In this document: in pieces, positions 53,624-61,428 of the stretch
Position numbering within the stretch: the stretch's first letter is position 1
How the letters are laid out: the number at the start of each line of letters is the position of its first letter
From: Niabella insulamsoli
GTDB taxonomy: Bacteria; Bacteroidota; Bacteroidia; Chitinophagales; Chitinophagaceae
NCBI RefSeq assembly: GCF_039652435.2
Contig: NZ_CP190246.1
Location: 4,278,001 to 4,342,000, forward strand
Length of the DNA stretch: 64,000 nucleotides
Reading direction: 5' to 3'
Notes under the pieces: generated by a model
Told to the model about the DNA's origin: nothing
What the model saw: the letters and a program-made list of their open reading frames with translations, nothing else
The model's database searches: none
Position numbers and translations under genes: made by a program

Positions 53624-54529
53624 TTAAAGCGCGCAGCCATATCCAAGTATATAATTGCATTGTTGGCCCTCCGGCTTTTTTAGATCAAATTCAAAGAACA
53701 GGTCTCTTTCTATGGGTATAAATATTTCTGCAAAACGCTTTAATAGTTTTCCTTTGGGAGCGCCTGCGACGAATGCCCCTACGGATTCGCCTGCGACGCC
53801 CTCAACATCAACCTGCCAGGCATATATCACCTCGTTGCTATGATTGCCAAGGACGGTGTTGTGCCCGAGCCTCATGTTCTGCATGGCAGGCGCTGCGTCC
53901 CTTGCAGACACGGTTCTTTTTTTGATATCGGTTATGACGACGTTCCTGTTTAGAATAAAAGCTAGTGCGTCTGCGGTAGCCTGCTTATCGCCTTTAATAT
54001 TGCGCAGGTAGGGCATCAGCGCTATCATCCTAAGCGCTTCCCGCCGTGGCAATGTTTTTTCAATATTCCAAAATTCAAACAATTCATTTACGAGCTGTTC
54101 GCTTTGTTCTTTAAATAATGCTTTTCTTTCGGATAGTTCGGCCCACACGCGATACTTGAAAATCATTTCCTCAAGTGGATTAAAAAACTTCCGCGCCTGC
54201 CGTTCTTCGTCTTTGTATTTGCGGTGCTCTAATACGGCATCCTGCACATTGCGAACTACCTGCATTCCGCGGGTTTGATGAAAAAGACCTTCCGGCAGAA
54301 TATCGTAAAAACCATCGCGGTTAATCTTTATATCTGCGCGTACCCCACCAGGCGATTCATCGATAGCTACACGTTCCACATCAGGGCTGAATTTTTTTTT
54401 AAACGCGCCAGCCAGCTCTATGTCAATATGATCAAAGCTTAGGCCCTGTTCAATAAGACTGGCGCAAACCGCTTCTGCCAAAAAAGACGAACTGCTGTCA
54501 CTGTATGCTGTTAGGTTATTGCTCGACAT
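53624..54529 (-). CDS. tssG: T6SS baseplate subunit TssG
   Basis: A 301-residue soluble protein, first gene of the leftward T6SS half. Residues 140-165 (ARKFFNPLEEMIFKYRVW) resemble the FLDxFNHRLLSLFYRAW signature of TssG, and the C-terminal beta-rich part (RLGHNTVLGN, ERDLFFEFDL) fits its arms. TssG pairs with TssF in the baseplate; TssF is encoded in the same operon. Resemblance to classical TssG is weak, so the assignment rests on this motif and on gene content. Confidence 0.7.
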   Translation of the reverse strand: MSSNNLTAYSDSSSSFLAEAVCASLIEQGLSFDHIDIELAGAFKKKFSPDVERVAIDESPGGVRADIKINRDGFYDILPEGLFHQTRGMQVVRNVQDAVLEHRKYKDEERQARKFFNPLEEMIFKYRVWAELSERKALFKEQSEQLVNELFEFWNIEKTLPRREALRMIALMPYLRNIKGDKQATADALAFILNRNVVITDIKKRTVSARDAAPAMQNMRLGHNTVLGNHSNEVIYAWQVDVEGVAGESVGAFVAGAPKGKLLKRFAEIFIPIERDLFFEFDLKKPEGQQCNYILGYGCAL

Positions 54530-54695
54530 GCTAAGGTGCAGATGACTGTCATGATAATTTTGAAAATATTCGATATCAAAATTAGATTAAACGCGGCAGG
54601 CTTGCCATCACTAAAAATAGGGATAAGGGAGGCGGTCAATGTATTCTAACTTTACAATCGTATTTATCAACCGATCATCATTTAAAAAAAACACT
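54530..54695. promoter_or_regulatory. Divergent control region of the T6SS locus
   Basis: The two halves of the T6SS locus start back to back with 166 nt between tssG and hcp. The stretch is AT-rich near both ends and must hold both promoters. A TAACTTTA (54647-54654) resembles the Bacteroidota -7 element but no matching -33 TTTG at normal spacing was found, so exact promoters are not called. Confidence 0.5.
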
Positions 54696-55085
54696 ATGAG
54701 TTTTACCGCCGATTTGAAAGTATCCGGACAAACGTATCCTGTTCTTTCAGCTAATTTCGCACTCGACCAGCAAGTAGACCACAAAGGAAAAGTAACCTCT
54801 CATGTAAGAGGTGGTTTAATTTCGGTTTCGCTAGCCAGCACAGGCGACACCACACTGTTCGACCTGGCAGCCGACGATGACAAGCGCGTAGATGGAAGCA
54901 TTATTTTCTACAAGGACGATGGGAAATCGACCATGAAAGAACTGAAGTTTAAACAGGCCTATGTTGTAAATTATACCGAATCATTCGCCGCTTACACCAA
55001 CGACCCCATGAACATCGGGCTAACATTTTCTGCAGAATCCATCACGCTTGGCGAAGTAGAATTTAATAACAACTGGGTTAAATAA
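54696..55085 (+). CDS. tssD: T6SS tube protein Hcp (TssD), T6SSiii type
   Basis: Hcp hexamers stack to form the inner tube that is fired out of the cell. The 129-residue protein begins at ATG 54696 (MSFTADL); upstream ATG at 54639 is in frame but adds a leader unlike the family. The sequence has the tightly wound beta-barrel pattern of Bacteroidota Hcp (LKVSGQTYPVLSANFALDQ, GSIIFYKDDGKSTMKELKF, EVEFNNNWVK). First gene of the rightward half and probably the most highly expressed one. Confidence 0.92.
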   Translation: MSFTADLKVSGQTYPVLSANFALDQQVDHKGKVTSHVRGGLISVSLASTGDTTLFDLAADDDKRVDGSIIFYKDDGKSTMKELKFKQAYVVNYTESFAAYTNDPMNIGLTFSAESITLGEVEFNNNWVK

Positions 55086-55231
55086 TCTTTCTCACGTAAA
55101 CGGGTTTCGCAATGATTTGTCCAACCCCATGCGTCAACCGATGAATGCCGCTGCCTGTGATCGTCGAGCTTTAACCAGGCAGACGGCGAATTACTCCCCG
55201 TGACGTTTCGTTCGCATCATCTGTAAATTTT

Positions 55232-57178
55232 ATGGAAGGAACCTCTGCCATAGCACATGTAGAAATTAAAATTTCCGGCTTCAACGATGATCAGCCGGTT
55301 ATCTTCAGCAATCTCGTATTGAATGAAGCCCTGCTCAGCGTAAACGGGTTCTCTTTTATGTTGCGCCCCGACAATAACGAAGGCAGCCTCGCTGCGATCC
55401 TCGATATTAAAAAGCAACTTCTGGGAAAAAACACTGAAATAAACCTGGGTAACCTCGACAGTTCGGCCCGGCATATTTTTAAAGGTTATATAACCGAAGT
55501 CAACGCGCACCTTTCATCTGATGGCTATTATGAATTTTATATTAATGGTTGTGGCAAATTTGGGAAGGTCAACGAAATACCGGAGTATCATTCCTATTAT
55601 AAAAAATCGCTTTCGGATATTCTCAAGGCAGCCTTCAAAAATTCAAGCCTTGCTTCTGATGTTGAAATAGATACGGGCGCCGGAGCGCAACACTTTATCG
55701 TTCAGTATAACCGCGCCCCCTTTGCCTTTGCGGCAGATTTGGCATCGCGCTTCGGGGAATGGATGTATTATGATGGCGACCACTTGAAGATAGGCGCGGC
55801 CCCAGAGCAGGAGCCCGTCGAATTGCACACGTCAAGAAATGAGATCTCTAATTTAAACATAAGAGCCAAAGCAGTTAAAGCGCCCGCAGCGTCCATAGGT
55901 ACCGATATTTATAAAAGTGAAATCATCAATGCCGACAAAAAAGAACCCGCACCCGACAACGACTTTTTAAAAGCCAGTTTGAACGGTGGATCGTTTTTAG
56001 AGAATCCCGGAAAAAATGTTTTTATATCCTCGGGGTTCAGCAAAGATGTAATCAAAACCATTCATCAAAGAATGCAGGAAGCGATTGTGGCCAACTCGGT
56101 TTACCTCACCGGCCATTCGCATAACGCTGGTTTAAGCATCGGGTCAACCATTAAAATTATTGATACAGAAACCGACGCCGGGTCTAAATATATCATCACG
56201 CAGATCAGCCACAACGCGCCTAATGCTGACAGCTATACAAATAGCTTTACGGCTATTCCGGTTGATGTAAAAGTTCCGCCCTACACCAACCCGTTATTAT
56301 TTCCTAAGGCTGATGCACAAGCTGCAGTGGTTACAGATAATGAAGACGACAAAGGCCTGGCCCGCGTCAAAGTAAAATTTCCCTGGATGGCTGAAGGCGA
56401 AAAGTCGCCCTGGATCAGCGTTTCCGTGCCTCATGCGGGTAAGGGAAAAGGCTTCAGGTTCTTACCTGAAATAGACGACGAAGTATTGGTGAATTTTTGG
56501 GATGGCAACGCCGAACAACCTTATGTCAGCGGCGCTGTGTACACAGAAGCGCATCAGGCTAATATTTCCGAAGCGGGTAACCATATAAAAAGCATCGGCT
56601 CTAAAACGGCCCGGCGATTTGAAATCAACGATAAAGAGGGAACTATAAAGATGGTTGACTTTTTAAATAACGATGCCGGCAACATTATCATGGGAACAAA
56701 AAAGGACGATGAAATGAGCATCATCCTTTCTTCCGGCTCCGATAGCGAATTTCTAAATATCGTGATCAGCGCCAAAGACAAAGCTATTGGTATCAGCGGC
56801 ATGAGTGGCGGCTCGCCGGTGGTGCGCATGAAACTGGATATGCAGCAACAGAAGGTAACCGTTTTCTCGCAGGGTGATATTTCAGTGGAAGCCGGTGGAA
56901 ATTTAAGTATGCAGGCCGGCGGGGATGTAAGCATTACAGCCGGTGGAGGACTTAGCGTTACCGCAGGTTCGTCGACCTCAATAACTACCGGTTCCGATTT
57001 CAGCATTACCGCGGGTTCTGGTTATTCGCTTACAGCCGCACAAAATGCCGAAATAGTAGCCGGACAAAACTTTAGTGCGACCGCAGCGATGAGAGCAGAA
57101 ACAGTTGCGGGCGCAGAAGTAAAAATATCCGCGGGCGGCCAGGCTGCTCTGATGGCGCCGCTGGTAAGAATTAATTAA
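55232..57178 (+). CDS. tssI: T6SS spike protein VgrG (TssI)
   Basis: VgrG trimers form the puncturing spike at the tip of the Hcp tube. The 648-residue protein has a gp27-like half (about 1-340), a gp5-like OB domain (about 365-445, with WISVSVPHAGKGKGFRFLPEIDDEVLV) and a C-terminal beta-prism from about 545 to the end built of eight-residue repeats of the AGGxxSxT type. There is no extra effector domain at the C-terminus; effectors are therefore expected to ride on the PAAR tip or adaptor encoded next. A palindromic intergenic repeat follows the stop codon. Confidence 0.93.
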   Translation: MEGTSAIAHVEIKISGFNDDQPVIFSNLVLNEALLSVNGFSFMLRPDNNEGSLAAILDIKKQLLGKNTEINLGNLDSSARHIFKGYITEVNAHLSSDGYYEFYINGCGKFGKVNEIPEYHSYYKKSLSDILKAAFKNSSLASDVEIDTGAGAQHFIVQYNRAPFAFAADLASRFGEWMYYDGDHLKIGAAPEQEPVELHTSRNEISNLNIRAKAVKAPAASIGTDIYKSEIINADKKEPAPDNDFLKASLNGGSFLENPGKNVFISSGFSKDVIKTIHQRMQEAIVANSVYLTGHSHNAGLSIGSTIKIIDTETDAGSKYIITQISHNAPNADSYTNSFTAIPVDVKVPPYTNPLLFPKADAQAAVVTDNEDDKGLARVKVKFPWMAEGEKSPWISVSVPHAGKGKGFRFLPEIDDEVLVNFWDGNAEQPYVSGAVYTEAHQANISEAGNHIKSIGSKTARRFEINDKEGTIKMVDFLNNDAGNIIMGTKKDDEMSIILSSGSDSEFLNIVISAKDKAIGISGMSGGSPVVRMKLDMQQQKVTVFSQGDISVEAGGNLSMQAGGDVSITAGGGLSVTAGSSTSITTGSDFSITAGSGYSLTAAQNAEIVAGQNFSATAAMRAETVAGAEVKISAGGQAALMAPLVRIN

Positions 57179-57195
57179 AAGAAGAAACGATTATT

Positions 57196-57237
57196 ATAAA
57201 ATTTTCATTTTTATCAAACACGGCAATGAAAATTTTA
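57196..57237 (-). repeat. Palindromic intergenic repeat, copy C (inverted orientation)
   Basis: ATAAAATTTTCATT (57196-57209) pairs with AATGAAAATTTTA (57225-57237). Read on the minus strand it matches copies A (26990-27032) and B (29375-29417), including the GATAAA end of the 15-nt spacer. It lies between vgrG and the DUF4123 gene. Confidence 0.85.
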
Positions 57238-57275
57238 CATCAAATAAGTTCCTTTCGACACAAAAAAATATACGG

Positions 57276-57803
57276 ATGAAATACCTCTGTTTTGATAGCG
57301 CCTTAAACGAAGCTTTTACGCTGATCAAACTCATGGAGCGCTACAAGCAACATGTGTCGCTGTTCGCCGGAACCGACGACGAAGGTATCTGGGAAGCCGC
57401 GCCCTGGCTATTTCTTGCTGAGGATAACTTTTATGAGATGCAGGAAGAGCTATTGGTGCAACTGAATCATTGTATTGTTTTTGAAACGGATGAAAGCATG
57501 AAAGATGTTTGCGACTTTTTACATACAAAAATGTATCGAACCGATCAGGATCAAAGCCGCTACTTCAGAATTTGGGACGCCCGGGTTTTGCTCAGGTTTT
57601 TACAATCGTGCAGCGCCACCGAACAGCTGGTCTTCTCACAAGTTTTTGACGCTTTTTATACCGAAGCAGATCAACAACGTCTTTTTCGATGGAACCTGAA
57701 GTCAGGCCGGCTGATTGCGGAAACTGTTTCAAAATCAGAGGCGCTCCCTGCGGTTAAACCGCTGGAAGCAGAGCGCGATGAAACGAATGACAATAGATTC
57801 TGA
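57276..57803 (+). CDS. DUF4123 T6SS effector adaptor/chaperone
   Basis: DUF4123 proteins (Tap/TEC family) load a specific effector onto its VgrG or PAAR tip and are not secreted themselves. The 175-residue protein has the conserved pattern YFRIWDARVLLRFLQSC near 97-113, which equals the lRfyDPRvl motif, and Trp-rich N-terminal helices (EAAPWLFLAED). It sits between vgrG and the PAAR gene, the classic position for an adaptor. The C-terminal tail from about 150 is acidic and disordered. Confidence 0.8.
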   Translation: MKYLCFDSALNEAFTLIKLMERYKQHVSLFAGTDDEGIWEAAPWLFLAEDNFYEMQEELLVQLNHCIVFETDESMKDVCDFLHTKMYRTDQDQSRYFRIWDARVLLRFLQSCSATEQLVFSQVFDAFYTEADQQRLFRWNLKSGRLIAETVSKSEALPAVKPLEAERDETNDNRF

Positions 57804-57865
57804 GGTAAAGACGCCCGGCTGGTTTTGAGCTTTTATTAATTTTTTAATTCTAAATAGAAAAAACG

Positions 57866-58492
57866 ATGCCGCCCGCAGCTAGAGTTGGAGATATGCATGT
57901 TTGCCCGATGTGGGATGGGCCAAAGCCCCATGTGGGCGGGCCGGTCATGCCGGCGGGTGTGCCCAATGTGTTAATAGGCGGAATGCCCGCGGCCACAGCG
58001 GGCGGCCTTTGCGCTTGTGCTGGTGTGCCCGACACGATTATTAAAGGAAGTGCAGGCGTCTTAATTGGCGGAATGCCTGCGGCAAGAATGGGCGACCCCA
58101 CAGCTCATGGAGGCACCATCGTGATGGGGTTACCAACTGTATTGATTGGTGAGGCCGGTGGCGGCGGAGGCGGTGGCGGCACCGCAGTTAGCAGTGGCGC
58201 CGGTAAACCAAAGATGGCGCCGGCACAACAGCAAAAAAACATTGACAATTCAAATAACCTGCAGGAGGCAGCGAAGGCGGGCTTAGACGAAGCGCCTAAA
58301 AATGAGCAAAAGGATTACACAGCCCAATTCTCATTGGTGGACGGGGCGGGGCAGGCGATGTCAAATGTGGAGTACTCGATTAAAACATCCGACGGGCAAA
58401 CGCATGACGGAAAAACCGACGGCAGCGGCAAAACGCAGGTTTTGTCGGGCTATACCGACGCCGATTGCCATGTCAGTTTTTTAAACACATAA
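57866..58492 (+). CDS. PAAR-domain spike-tip protein with C-terminal beta-sandwich domain
   Basis: PAAR proteins cap the VgrG spike and carry effectors. The 208-residue protein has a PAAR domain (about 1-95) with three turns of the cone (VGDMHVCP, NVLIGGMPAAT, GVLIGGMPAARMGDPTAHGG) and Cys/His residues suited to the zinc site. A Gly-rich linker (GGGGGGGG near 97-104) and a charged helix lead to a C-terminal domain (about 150-208, FSLVDGAGQAMSNVEYSI, TDGSGKTQVLSGY) like the transthyretin/carboxypeptidase-regulatory fold found in T6SS effectors, where it probably serves as an adaptor-binding module. It is not itself an enzyme. The next gene starts 7 nt later. Confidence 0.88.
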   Translation: MPPAARVGDMHVCPMWDGPKPHVGGPVMPAGVPNVLIGGMPAATAGGLCACAGVPDTIIKGSAGVLIGGMPAARMGDPTAHGGTIVMGLPTVLIGEAGGGGGGGGTAVSSGAGKPKMAPAQQQKNIDNSNNLQEAAKAGLDEAPKNEQKDYTAQFSLVDGAGQAMSNVEYSIKTSDGQTHDGKTDGSGKTQVLSGYTDADCHVSFLNT

Positions 58493-58499
58493 AAGAACC

Positions 58500-60434
58500 A
58501 TGTCAGCAAACACTGCATCAGAACAAACATTCCAAATCAACAAGCCGCGACAAATGTTGGTATTGGTGCGCTACTGCCCTGCAACTGCAATGGCTGCTGA
58601 TGATATGCTTGGGGCTGCCACCGGTGCGGTGGACAGTGTTGAAAGCGCAGTTGAAAATGCTGCCAGCGCTATTCCTGGCGTTGATTTGTTTTTTAAAGAA
58701 GAAAAAGAAGAGGAAAAGAAAACAGACAAAGCCTACACCTATTTTCAGGATTATAAAGACTGGGATCAATACATAAAAAAGATGGGCGATGAGCTTCCTG
58801 ATAAGTTAAAAGAAGATGAAAACCAGGCTTTCGCTTTTGATTTTGAAGAATCCGATCGTTCCAAGTTCCCGCAGGAGGCAAAAAAGCTGCTCAACGACAT
58901 CAAAAGCAAAACAGCGGACTGGAAAGACTTTGAAGCACATTTCCACTTCGTCGGTTTGGGGCCGGGCGGAAATGTGGCTAATGAATGCATTAAAGAATTG
59001 ATCAAAGAAGCTGATTTTAATAAGCGTTGGTATGTAAAGTCCGCCCTGTCTGTCGCAACACCCTATTATAAAGAACACCACCAGTTTGATGAACAAAAAG
59101 CTTTACGCGGAAAAGGCCGGCAACAGGCCTATGTAAACGCTTTTGATATGACCCAAAAAGCAATCGATTTTTTTGAGCCAAATGATAAACTCTTAAAACT
59201 TATCGCCGAAAGCAATAGCAACACGCTTTCTGTTTTTACCGGGAAAATAAAATCGCAGCTGGTGGCTACGCTTGCGCGCCTTTTGTCCATCAAAAGTTTT
59301 GGCACAGGAAGCGACAACCAGGGCAATATAGATAAGCTGACACAATGCAAAGACGATGTTTCAACTTTAATAACCGATCTCAAAGATGCCTGCCTCAGCC
59401 TGTTCAATGCATTCCCTCAATTGATAGATCCCGGAACACTGCCGGATTTTAAGCGTCTCGCAGACGGGTTTAATCAAATACCAGATCAATGCGTGCAAAG
59501 ACTGGAGCGCTTTATCGACGAGTTTAAAAAGGCCCGGGAAGGCGTTGGGTTCGACTCCAAAAAAGTCGGCATCAATAAACTTTTTAATGTTTTCTGCCCG
59601 CTTGTCGACCACGTAAGCAAAATGCTGCGGGTGTTTACCTATGAGGAAAAGATGCAGGACATGGCGATGGACAAAATATTTGAAAAAGCGGGGCTTAAAA
59701 AAATCCTTGCTCCGGCGCGCGCAAACGAAACCGTGATTCCCGTCGACCCTTATTTTGAAAAGGTGGCCGAAACGGCCCGGCAGCCGAGCGGTTCTTCCAC
59801 TGAGCAAAAAGCACTATTCGATCAGGCGGCTTTAATGATTAACAGAGCTTCCGGCTATTTAAGCGATGTGGCAAAAGAAAAGGATTTGGATTTGGCGAAC
59901 GCCACATTTCAACAAAAACAAAAAATTTTTGAAGCCGTCACCATGATGCTCTTACCGATGATGCCCTCCAAGAAAAAATTTTATGCGCGCTTGCTACAGG
60001 CGTTACCGCTCGGCGGTTTGAATGATTTTTTATCGAAACTCACAGCCGACAAAGCTTTCGCGCCGTTAAAGAAAGTCATGGGTTTTTTAGGAGCCGCAGA
60101 TTTTGACGAGGGCACGCCCGAAGCGCCCGGCCTAAAAACTTCGATACAAGCCCTTAACAAAGAGATCGACCGGATCAAGGGGTTTTTAAACAAAAACAAT
60201 TTTCCGATTCATAAAGATGCCAATAGCCTCTATTTTATATATAACAGTCACAACATCATTCTTAAAAAGCCTTATGGTCCCATTTTAAATTTTATTGACA
60301 GGCAAACCGGTTATTATGATGTAATGACCGGGGCCGGATACGAAAACACATTTGATTTAAACGACAACAGGTACTCGGGAAAAGGCGGCTCCACGGAAAA
60401 AGCAACCCCCGTAGTGATGGTTGAAGAAAATTAA
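58500..60434 (+). CDS. Large T6SS-associated protein with serine-less alpha/beta-hydrolase elbow
   Basis: A 644-residue soluble protein of no recognised family, encoded 7 nt after PAAR and 6 nt before a protease gene. Residues 108-190 run like an alpha/beta-hydrolase lipase core: a strand FAFDF followed by a helix of the LLNDI type, then the elbow FHFVGLGPGGNVANECIKEL (147-166), then SALSVATPYY, which corresponds to the VtlaTPhxG strand after the nucleophile. In active enzymes the elbow is GHSxGG; here the Ser position is Gly (GLGPGG at 152-157). The rest (200-640) is mainly helical with a region of hydrophobic residues near 505-515 (AVTMMLLPMMP). It may be a binding or scaffold protein, an inactive effector or an effector carrier. 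No signal peptide. Confidence 0.55.
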   Translation: MSANTASEQTFQINKPRQMLVLVRYCPATAMAADDMLGAATGAVDSVESAVENAASAIPGVDLFFKEEKEEEKKTDKAYTYFQDYKDWDQYIKKMGDELPDKLKEDENQAFAFDFEESDRSKFPQEAKKLLNDIKSKTADWKDFEAHFHFVGLGPGGNVANECIKELIKEADFNKRWYVKSALSVATPYYKEHHQFDEQKALRGKGRQQAYVNAFDMTQKAIDFFEPNDKLLKLIAESNSNTLSVFTGKIKSQLVATLARLLSIKSFGTGSDNQGNIDKLTQCKDDVSTLITDLKDACLSLFNAFPQLIDPGTLPDFKRLADGFNQIPDQCVQRLERFIDEFKKAREGVGFDSKKVGINKLFNVFCPLVDHVSKMLRVFTYEEKMQDMAMDKIFEKAGLKKILAPARANETVIPVDPYFEKVAETARQPSGSSTEQKALFDQAALMINRASGYLSDVAKEKDLDLANATFQQKQKIFEAVTMMLLPMMPSKKKFYARLLQALPLGGLNDFLSKLTADKAFAPLKKVMGFLGAADFDEGTPEAPGLKTSIQALNKEIDRIKGFLNKNNFPIHKDANSLYFIYNSHNIILKKPYGPILNFIDRQTGYYDVMTGAGYENTFDLNDNRYSGKGGSTEKATPVVMVEEN

Positions 60435-60440
60435 ATAATA

Positions 60441-61409
60441 ATGAACCTCACGATATTCAGAAATAATTTTTCGCATACCTACCACGGCATTCCGGCGCGG
60501 TATGACTTTAATTTTTACCGGCCGGAAATCACTTCTCTTGGCAGGAGAGACAGCGCCGACGCAAATATTGAGTTGAGGATTGATTTGAAGATAAACCTAA
60601 GAAGAGACGATGATGGAACGCTTAGTTCTTTTACGGGAGAGTGGGGAGCCCGAAATTACAGGATGGCCCCGTGGCCCGATGCTGCATGGACTCACTACAG
60701 AACCCGGTTTTTGGAGCTCGCCCGATTTTGGGACAATCGCTTTTGGCTGAAGCTTACGGACAGTGGCAGACGGTTAGAAGAATATCGAAACATTGAAAAA
60801 GATGTTTCGATTGCGGAGGTAAATGGCGACTGGACCTATGTTAGTCCCATGATTGTGAAATGTACGTTCAACCCGGTATTAAGCACACACCATGCGCATT
60901 ACGACCTGAATGCCGTTTACCTGGTAAATGAAAGCGGCGACCCTGTTCCTGAGGAGGCTTTGAGCGGATTTATTTTAAGGTCGGACAGCGCCAATATTGA
61001 CAGCGGCGATATTTATGGCGAGTATATGGTCGCTCACGAAGTCGGCCACCGGTTAGGCCTGCCTCATATCGGTGTGGAGACAGACTATATCCCTTGTGTA
61101 GAAGCCGGCTCCTGGTTTGATCCTTACGACTCCAACGCCAGGGCCTGCTATCATTCAGATAGTATTGAGTTGACTCAAAATATTATGGGATCGGGAACTA
61201 CTGTTGACTGGCGCAACGCAGTTCCCTGGCGGGTTGCACTCAGAGCCTTGACGGGCTTGCCGGTGACGGCTTACACCGTGCATACCAACCGGCAGACTTC
61301 TGAAAGCTATCTGCCGGAAGGAATGCATCGCGATGATTTAAGATCCCGCCAATTTCAGCGCTCCTCGTTAACAAATCCGCCCGGTTTTCTTGAATCCCTT
61401 TTTAATTGA
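60441..61409 (+). CDS. Metzincin-type zinc metallopeptidase, candidate T6SS effector
   Basis: A 322-residue protein without a signal peptide or membrane segment. The metzincin zinc motif HExxHxxGxxH is complete: HEVGHRLGLPH at 199-209 (His199, Glu200, His203, His209), and a Met-turn candidate NIMGSG lies at 247-252. The N-terminal 190 residues are beta-rich, with no family recognised. The absence of a secretion signal, and the position between the PAAR gene and tssH, make delivery by the T6SS likely. A protease released by T6SS could act on target-cell proteins or on the system's own parts. No immunity-like gene is seen beside it. Confidence 0.75.
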   Translation: MNLTIFRNNFSHTYHGIPARYDFNFYRPEITSLGRRDSADANIELRIDLKINLRRDDDGTLSSFTGEWGARNYRMAPWPDAAWTHYRTRFLELARFWDNRFWLKLTDSGRRLEEYRNIEKDVSIAEVNGDWTYVSPMIVKCTFNPVLSTHHAHYDLNAVYLVNESGDPVPEEALSGFILRSDSANIDSGDIYGEYMVAHEVGHRLGLPHIGVETDYIPCVEAGSWFDPYDSNARACYHSDSIELTQNIMGSGTTVDWRNAVPWRVALRALTGLPVTAYTVHTNRQTSESYLPEGMHRDDLRSRQFQRSSLTNPPGFLESLFN

Positions 61410-61428
61410 CCTCCGACGCTTTTAAACT

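Noticed and set aside
56860..57178. Short-period repeats in DNA, as in a repeat array
   Set aside because: They are inside the vgrG frame and reflect the eight-residue repeats of the spike's beta-prism, not a CRISPR or satellite array. No CRISPR array was seen anywhere.
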